A stretch of 17,016 nt of DNA, from contig JAAENB010000759.1 of assembly GCA_024224995.1 (NCBI GenBank), positions 1 through 17,016 on the forward strand, given 5' to 3'. The stretch's first letter is position 1. Each line of letters begins with the position of its first letter. The notes below the pieces were generated by a model that was given only the letters and a program-made list of their open reading frames with translations, had not been told where the DNA came from and did not search any database. Made by a program: the position numbers and the translations under genes. Below, piece by piece: positions 13,495 to 17,016 of this stretch. The DNA comes from a bacterium. Lineage in GTDB: Bacteria; Spirochaetota; UBA4802; UBA5550.

Positions 13495-15468
13495 ATGACT
13501 CAGAAGTCTTATGTTGCTGTGCTGATAAAGATTGTAACTATTTGTTTTTTTCTTTCTGGCTGCTCTTGTGAAAATGATCCCGATCCAAATGACCAGGAAC
13601 AAATTCAAAATATAACTGTTTCACAGGATCAAACCAATATTATCTTAGATAATGAATATGATTTTGGCGGTTCAGCTGTTCCCAGAGAGATTACTTTTGT
13701 GATTAAAAATGAAGGGAATTATAGAATAACTCCTGAAGTTGATTTATCTGGTGAGGATATATCGTTATTTAATGTATCGCAACAACCGGGGTCTATTGAA
13801 GCAGGAGAGAATAAATCTTTCAAAATCATGTTTAATCCCCAGGGTAATGATGAATATGTACAAGTAACAGTTTCGATTAAGGAAAATGATTCGATAATAC
13901 ATAAGTATGTAATATATATGTATGATATTGCATCAGTAGCAACTATCAATATCGAAATTGATGGTATATCCATTTATGACAGGAGAGAGGGAAGTAATAG
14001 GCTGATACGAGGGATTGCCTGGTCCGGTCTGGAATATGATAAGCCCTATATTCATAATGAACTTGGAGAAGTACAAATGGTAAGTAATTATCCCGGAAAT
14101 ATTGGGATTAACTTTTTTAAGCCCGATAGTGGTGATTTTATTGATATTAAAACCAGGGGGTTCTCAACGGTAAGAATACCATTTGATATTGGACGCCTTG
14201 TTAATGGAAAAGAATCATATTCTAATAAAACGCATATCGATTTTAATACAGCATATCTGGATTTTTTAAAGAATTCTGTTGTATACGCCCGAAATAACGG
14301 TTTATGGATAATTTTTGATATGCATAATGCTTTGGAGTATCCGGTTAATGGTACAACTGTAATTAAAGTTAATGAAAGTGAAAAATATCAAAATTTATTG
14401 GTTCAAACATGGCGTCAGCTCGCTTCAATCTTCGCTTCATCAGAAGCCGTACTTGGCTATGAAATAATCAATGAACCCAATCCTCATGCCGGAGATAGTA
14501 ATTGGTGTTATATCGCACAGAGGATTGTGGATTCAGTAAGAGAAATTGATACTGAAAAAGTATTATTTATAGATGGAGCAAACTGGAGTGGTGCGCCGCA
14601 GTGGTCAACAGAGAATCAAGTTATTTCAATAACAGACACGGCAAGCAGGGTCGTCTATGCTCCACATCTTTATCTTGATAATGACGGAAACGGCCTGTTT
14701 GGTCTTGGGGTTGAAAATGGACCTTCTACTACTGCTCTACAATCAGTAGTAAGAGGAAAAATTGAAAATCTTATCAGCTGGGCTCATAGCCATAACTCCG
14801 CAATTTGTATATTGGAATCGGGCTTTCCTTATTCTAATGATACCTGGCAAGGATCTATGGAATTATTATTTCATCAATATTTGAATACATTTGGCATAGG
14901 GTATATTTATTGGACAATGGATGAAAATGAGGATCAAGTAACGAGTTATAAAGATGGTAACTGGATAACCACAGTACTTAATGATAATATGAATATTGTA
15001 ATTGATTCATCTGATAATTATTCTAATTATATATATAAAGATGACCTGTTTTATATTAATGGCTGGAGTGGGGCTCATCCATTTGATTTTCCCTCAACCG
15101 TTAATCTGTCAAATACAGATGATAAATGTTCCGGAAATTTTTCTATTCACGCAGCACTTGGTGGAACCTATTCTCAAAATGGTTTTATTATAACTAATGA
15201 CTCCGAATTTAATTTAACGGGAGTTGATAATATATCCTTTTTTCATAAAAGCAGCCATGATTTCAAAGTATATACAAAAGATTCCGGAAATAGTAACTCG
15301 ACTAATTCATTCCTTATTTCAGCATCTCCTTCGTCTTATCGATATGAAGAGATTGATATTAGTTTTATAACTGATATTGGAGATGATTGTATCAGTGGAC
15401 TGGGATTCCAGGGTGCCAATGAGAATATTTATATTGATTTGTATCTGGATGATGTTGTGTTTAAATAA
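13495..15468 (+). CDS. Lipid-anchored GH5 family glycoside hydrolase
   Basis: This 657-residue secreted lipoprotein should hydrolyse beta-glycosidic links in polysaccharides (cellulase or mannanase type; substrate not decidable). Residues 1-22 are a type II signal peptide ending LSG before C23, with Ser at +2, which favours the outer membrane in Gram-negatives. Residues about 38-140 form a HYDIN/choice-of-anchor-D-like beta domain (YDFGG, FVIKNEGNY, GENKSFKIMFNP). The GH5 barrel spans about 160-480: VRIPFD, IIFDMHNA, the acid/base NEP (N326, E327), YAPHLY with H391, and nucleophile E441 in CILESGFPY. A tryptophan-containing YWTMDENED follows at the last strand. Residues about 515-657 are a beta-rich jelly-roll-like domain, probably carbohydrate-binding. 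GGGGAGG at 13478-13484 precedes the ATG. All catalytic residues are intact. It has no sugar-transport or regulator neighbours. Confidence 0.9.
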   Translation: MTQKSYVAVLIKIVTICFFLSGCSCENDPDPNDQEQIQNITVSQDQTNIILDNEYDFGGSAVPREITFVIKNEGNYRITPEVDLSGEDISLFNVSQQPGSIEAGENKSFKIMFNPQGNDEYVQVTVSIKENDSIIHKYVIYMYDIASVATINIEIDGISIYDRREGSNRLIRGIAWSGLEYDKPYIHNELGEVQMVSNYPGNIGINFFKPDSGDFIDIKTRGFSTVRIPFDIGRLVNGKESYSNKTHIDFNTAYLDFLKNSVVYARNNGLWIIFDMHNALEYPVNGTTVIKVNESEKYQNLLVQTWRQLASIFASSEAVLGYEIINEPNPHAGDSNWCYIAQRIVDSVREIDTEKVLFIDGANWSGAPQWSTENQVISITDTASRVVYAPHLYLDNDGNGLFGLGVENGPSTTALQSVVRGKIENLISWAHSHNSAICILESGFPYSNDTWQGSMELLFHQYLNTFGIGYIYWTMDENEDQVTSYKDGNWITTVLNDNMNIVIDSSDNYSNYIYKDDLFYINGWSGAHPFDFPSTVNLSNTDDKCSGNFSIHAALGGTYSQNGFIITNDSEFNLTGVDNISFFHKSSHDFKVYTKDSGNSNSTNSFLISASPSSYRYEEIDISFITDIGDDCISGLGFQGANENIYIDLYLDDVVFK

Positions 15469-15533
15469 TTACTAAACCCACCATCAAACACCAGGCGTCA
15501 CAACCGGAAGGAATTCCGCTGAAGGAAACATCA

Positions 15534-15932
15534 ATGATATACACACTAACAATAAAATGCATATTCGGCATCTACCTGGAAGAAGAATGCATCCGGGTAA
15601 TAGAAATTGAGGAAGACAGCCCATTGTTTGTTCTCCATCACGCGATCCAGGAAGCAATAGACTTTGGAAAAGATCATCCATATGAATTCTATGCAGGGAG
15701 CGGTTATCGAAATAAACAAAGATCGTATACCGACGATATACCTTTGAATAAGGTATATCCATTAAACAGGTTGAAGCTCTATTACCTGTTCGATTTCGGA
15801 GATTACTGGACTTTCGAGATCAGGAAAGGGCGCAAAATAAAAGAACCGGAGCCCGGGGTAGAGTATCCCAGGCTAATTGAATCAATCGGACCTGACCCGG
15901 AGCAATATCCTTACTTTGAAGAAGATGAGTAA
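15534..15932 (+). CDS. pRiA4b ORF-3-like / IS1096 passenger-type protein
   Basis: This 132-residue protein has the signature of the plasmid pRiA4b ORF-3-like family (PF07929, also named IS1096 element passenger TnpR family). A beta strand pair (IYTLTIKCIFGIYLEEECIR) is followed by a helix (LFVLHHAIQEAIDF), then HPYEFY, and the core LYYLFDFGDYWTFEIRKG (about 82-99). The acidic C-terminal tail ends in EEDE. The function of the family is unknown. It is often carried on mobile elements, but here no transposase is next to it. The ATG at 15534 has AAGGA at 15522-15526 with seven-base spacing. It follows the GH5 stop by 65 bp and may be co-transcribed. Its stop is one base from the stop of the convergent DUF2293 gene, leaving no room for a terminator. 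Confidence 0.85.
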   Translation: MIYTLTIKCIFGIYLEEECIRVIEIEEDSPLFVLHHAIQEAIDFGKDHPYEFYAGSGYRNKQRSYTDDIPLNKVYPLNRLKLYYLFDFGDYWTFEIRKGRKIKEPEPGVEYPRLIESIGPDPEQYPYFEEDE

Positions 15933-15933
15933 A

Positions 15934-16608
15934 TCAACCCTCCGCTTCCCACTTCGCCAAAACCTCTTCAATGCTCTCCCTCACCATATCACGAGCCATC
16001 CCTCGCTCAAACCCCTGAGCCAGCAGCTCATGATATTTTGTCTCGGCATGCCGAACATGAGCAACAACAGCAAGCCGCACCGCGTTCTCATCAAAATTTT
16101 TCGCCTCAGCCGAACGGCCAATGCGGTCACTGTATTTCCGGCACGCGTGTTCAGCGATAATATTCTCTCTCCCTGCGGGGCACCCGGGAAAGAGAACGCG
16201 AATGCGTTCAGCAAAGAGCTTGACGTATTCGTGATCCAGCTCAGCTCTACGCCAGGCTTCCCGCTCTCTCCGGCGGGCCCTGGCATCGCTGTCGGCAAGG
16301 CATTCCTCCTCGGCCTGGAGCAGGGCCTGTTCTTCCACTAAAATACCCTGTCTTTCATATCTTTTACGAGCGCTGCTCCATTTCAAAACCACCGCAGTGA
16401 GGGTGGAATGTTTTTTGGAGCGCCTGGTAAGGGCAGCGTCACCGGAAGGAAGAAAAGAGAGATGATCCAGGTCGGAGCAGGCCAGACACAGAGCGCCTTT
16501 CTCGCCATTCAGGGTAATCCATGCTTTACGGCCAAGGTCTTCACCACACTCGTCGCATGTTGAGTCCCGGTTTGAGATAAATATTTTTATGTCATTGGTT
16601 TTATTCAT
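15934..16608 (-). CDS. DUF2293 protein with N-terminal CxxC pairs
   Basis: This 224-residue protein starts at the ATG at 16608. The frame runs open to 16782, but that extension (MSTQFLPYFFPAG...) crosses the promoter region and looks non-coding. Residues 18-44 have C18-x2-C21 and C41-x2-C44, a zinc-ribbon-like pair around an ITLNGEKGALC loop. A charged helix (about 85-135, rich in Arg and Glu) follows. The C-terminal domain (about 140-222) shows the DUF2293 pattern: FPGCPAGRENIIAEHACRKYSDRIGR, LAVVAHVRHAETKYHELLAQG, then ARDMVRESIEEVLAKW. The function of the family is unknown; the basic helix and zinc ribbon suggest nucleic-acid binding, which is inference. No Shine-Dalgarno precedes the ATG. 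The gene is visibly more GC-rich than the GH5 gene, which points to separate origin. Confidence 0.85.
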   Translation of the reverse strand: MNKTNDIKIFISNRDSTCDECGEDLGRKAWITLNGEKGALCLACSDLDHLSFLPSGDAALTRRSKKHSTLTAVVLKWSSARKRYERQGILVEEQALLQAEEECLADSDARARRREREAWRRAELDHEYVKLFAERIRVLFPGCPAGRENIIAEHACRKYSDRIGRSAEAKNFDENAVRLAVVAHVRHAETKYHELLAQGFERGMARDMVRESIEEVLAKWEAEG

Positions 16609-16617
16609 GATAATATT

Positions 16618-16646
16618 ATTAAAATAGATTATTCTATCATTGTCCA
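16618..16646 (-). promoter_or_regulatory. Promoter of the DUF2293 gene, near-leaderless
   Basis: On the minus strand: TGGACA (16646-16641, five of six), 17-bp spacer, TTTAAT (16623-16618, five of six). Only nine bases separate the -10 from the ATG at 16608, so the transcript would start about 3-4 bases before the ATG. This agrees with the lack of a ribosome site. Confidence 0.5.
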
Positions 16647-16805
16647 GAATAAATTTGTTGACTTCATATTTTTTATCCTGTAACAACAGGTTACTGTAAA
16701 AACCCTGGAAACACCAAAATGAAAAAACTAAACCTGGTACCGCTCCGGCGGGGAAAAAATACGGAAGAAACTGTGTCGACACCGGGGTCTATTTTACGAA
16801 GATGC

Positions 16806-16860
16806 TCCGGGAAAGGGCTTGGTTCTGAGAGACGTTGCATGCAACGTTTCTCTTCCCGGA
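16806..16860. repeat. Palindromic repeat with GCATGC centre
   Basis: TCCGGGAA (16806-16813) pairs perfectly with TTCCCGGA (16853-16860). Inside it is a 26-nt near-perfect palindrome (16827-16852) with the perfect core ACGTTGCATGCAACGT (16832-16847) and one G-T wobble outside the core. A 13-base unpaired stretch lies on the left side only. The inner part resembles the widespread GAGACG...CGTCTC-type intergenic palindromes known from many bacteria (from memory). There is no adjacent T-run, so it is unlikely to be a simple terminator. Confidence 0.75.
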
Positions 16861-16949
16861 AAACAGGCTCTATTTAAAAAGAGTTTCTTAAGAGTGCGGA
16901 CCCTGCGAAGCAGGGAAAAAATAGGTCAGAAACCTGATAGTATTGCGAG

Positions 16950-17016
16950 CTGCATCTGGCCTGGAAGTATGAGCTCTTTGGGTTGTGAGGACTGTTTGAG
17001 CGGAGCGAGTTCCGCA
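16950..17016. repeat. Direct repeat, right copy (67 bp, cut by window end)
   Basis: This is the second copy of the repeat at 1-70. It differs from the first by a 3-base deletion in the arm (gaagt-atg) and substitutions in the arm and loop tip. Only the left arm and loop are present; the complementary right arm would lie beyond the window. The inner stem GGACT/AGTTCC and most of the loop (gtttgagc, then gcg) are conserved between copies. Confidence 0.85.

Larger units (their letters stand above)
16609..17016. other. Gene-poor right end with palindromic repeats
   Basis: These 408 bases hold the minus-strand DUF2293 promoter and a short hairpin CCTGT/ACAGG (16677-16681 with 16686-16690). They also hold the long palindrome at 16806-16860, a GC-rich 6-bp hairpin CCCTGC-gaa-GCAGGG (16901-16915) followed by an A-run, and the second copy of the window-bounding repeat. 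A 52-codon plus-strand ORF (16719-16877) runs through the palindromes and is not convincing. No other gene was seen. Confidence 0.6.

Noticed and set aside
16719..16877. 52-codon plus-strand ORF starting MKKLNLVPLRRG, with TTGACT/TAACAA upstream
   Set aside because: It reads straight through the palindromic repeat, ends in a Ser/Arg/Cys-rich stretch typical of non-coding sequence, and has only a weak ribosome site.

Overview
This is most likely bacterial chromosomal accessory DNA of moderate to low GC content from a Gram-negative organism. Shine-Dalgarno sequences are mostly clear (GGAGG type), ATG starts dominate, and a lipobox protein is present. A HYDIN-like (choice-of-anchor D type) N-terminal domain on that lipoprotein is a style I associate with spirochaetes. 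Nothing here fixes the phylum, so the spirochaete idea is only a guess. No rRNA, tRNA, CRISPR array, transposase or integrase gene was seen.

Layout. (1) Positions 1-152 hold a very strong 94-nt hairpin repeat. (2) Positions 153-5140 hold jetB, jetC and jetD of a Wadjet (SMC-type) anti-plasmid system, tightly coupled by two 17-nt overlaps. The fourth partner, jetA, is not in the window and would have to lie beyond the hairpin to the left. (3) Positions 5141-7806 hold a sigma-70-like protein behind a promoter carrying a perfect 6+6 palindrome, a radical SAM/SPASM protein with unusual cysteine spacing on the minus strand, and an unknown 178-residue protein divergent from it. (4) Positions 7807-13015 hold a pentapeptide-repeat protein and a multi-spanning coiled-coil membrane protein (both minus strand), and divergently a large ankyrin-repeat protein with an unrecognised N-terminal half. 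(5) Positions 13022-13222 hold a complete tiny gene (promoter, GGAGG, 48 codons, terminator) for an SMP-like small basic protein. (6) Positions 13495-15932 hold a lipid-anchored GH5 glycoside hydrolase and a pRiA4b ORF-3-like protein. (7) Positions 15934-16608 hold a DUF2293 protein with two CxxC pairs, probably on a near-leaderless mRNA. (8) Positions 16609-17016 hold no convincing gene. They carry a palindromic repeat and, at the very end, a second copy of the repeat that opens the window.

How the genes fit together. The clear multi-gene system is Wadjet: JetC (SMC ATPase), JetB (kleisin-associated subunit) and JetD (TOPRIM nuclease). With JetA (kleisin) these proteins would recognise and cut small circular DNA. 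Most other genes have their own predicted promoters and alternate in strand, as in a defence or accessory island assembled from single-gene cargo. The least explained parts are the ankyrin/membrane protein divergent pair and the hairpin repeat that bounds the window on both sides. The sequence around the jet genes and the DUF2293 gene looks richer in G and C than the central 10.3-15.4 kb, which fits mixed origins. This impression is by eye, not computed.
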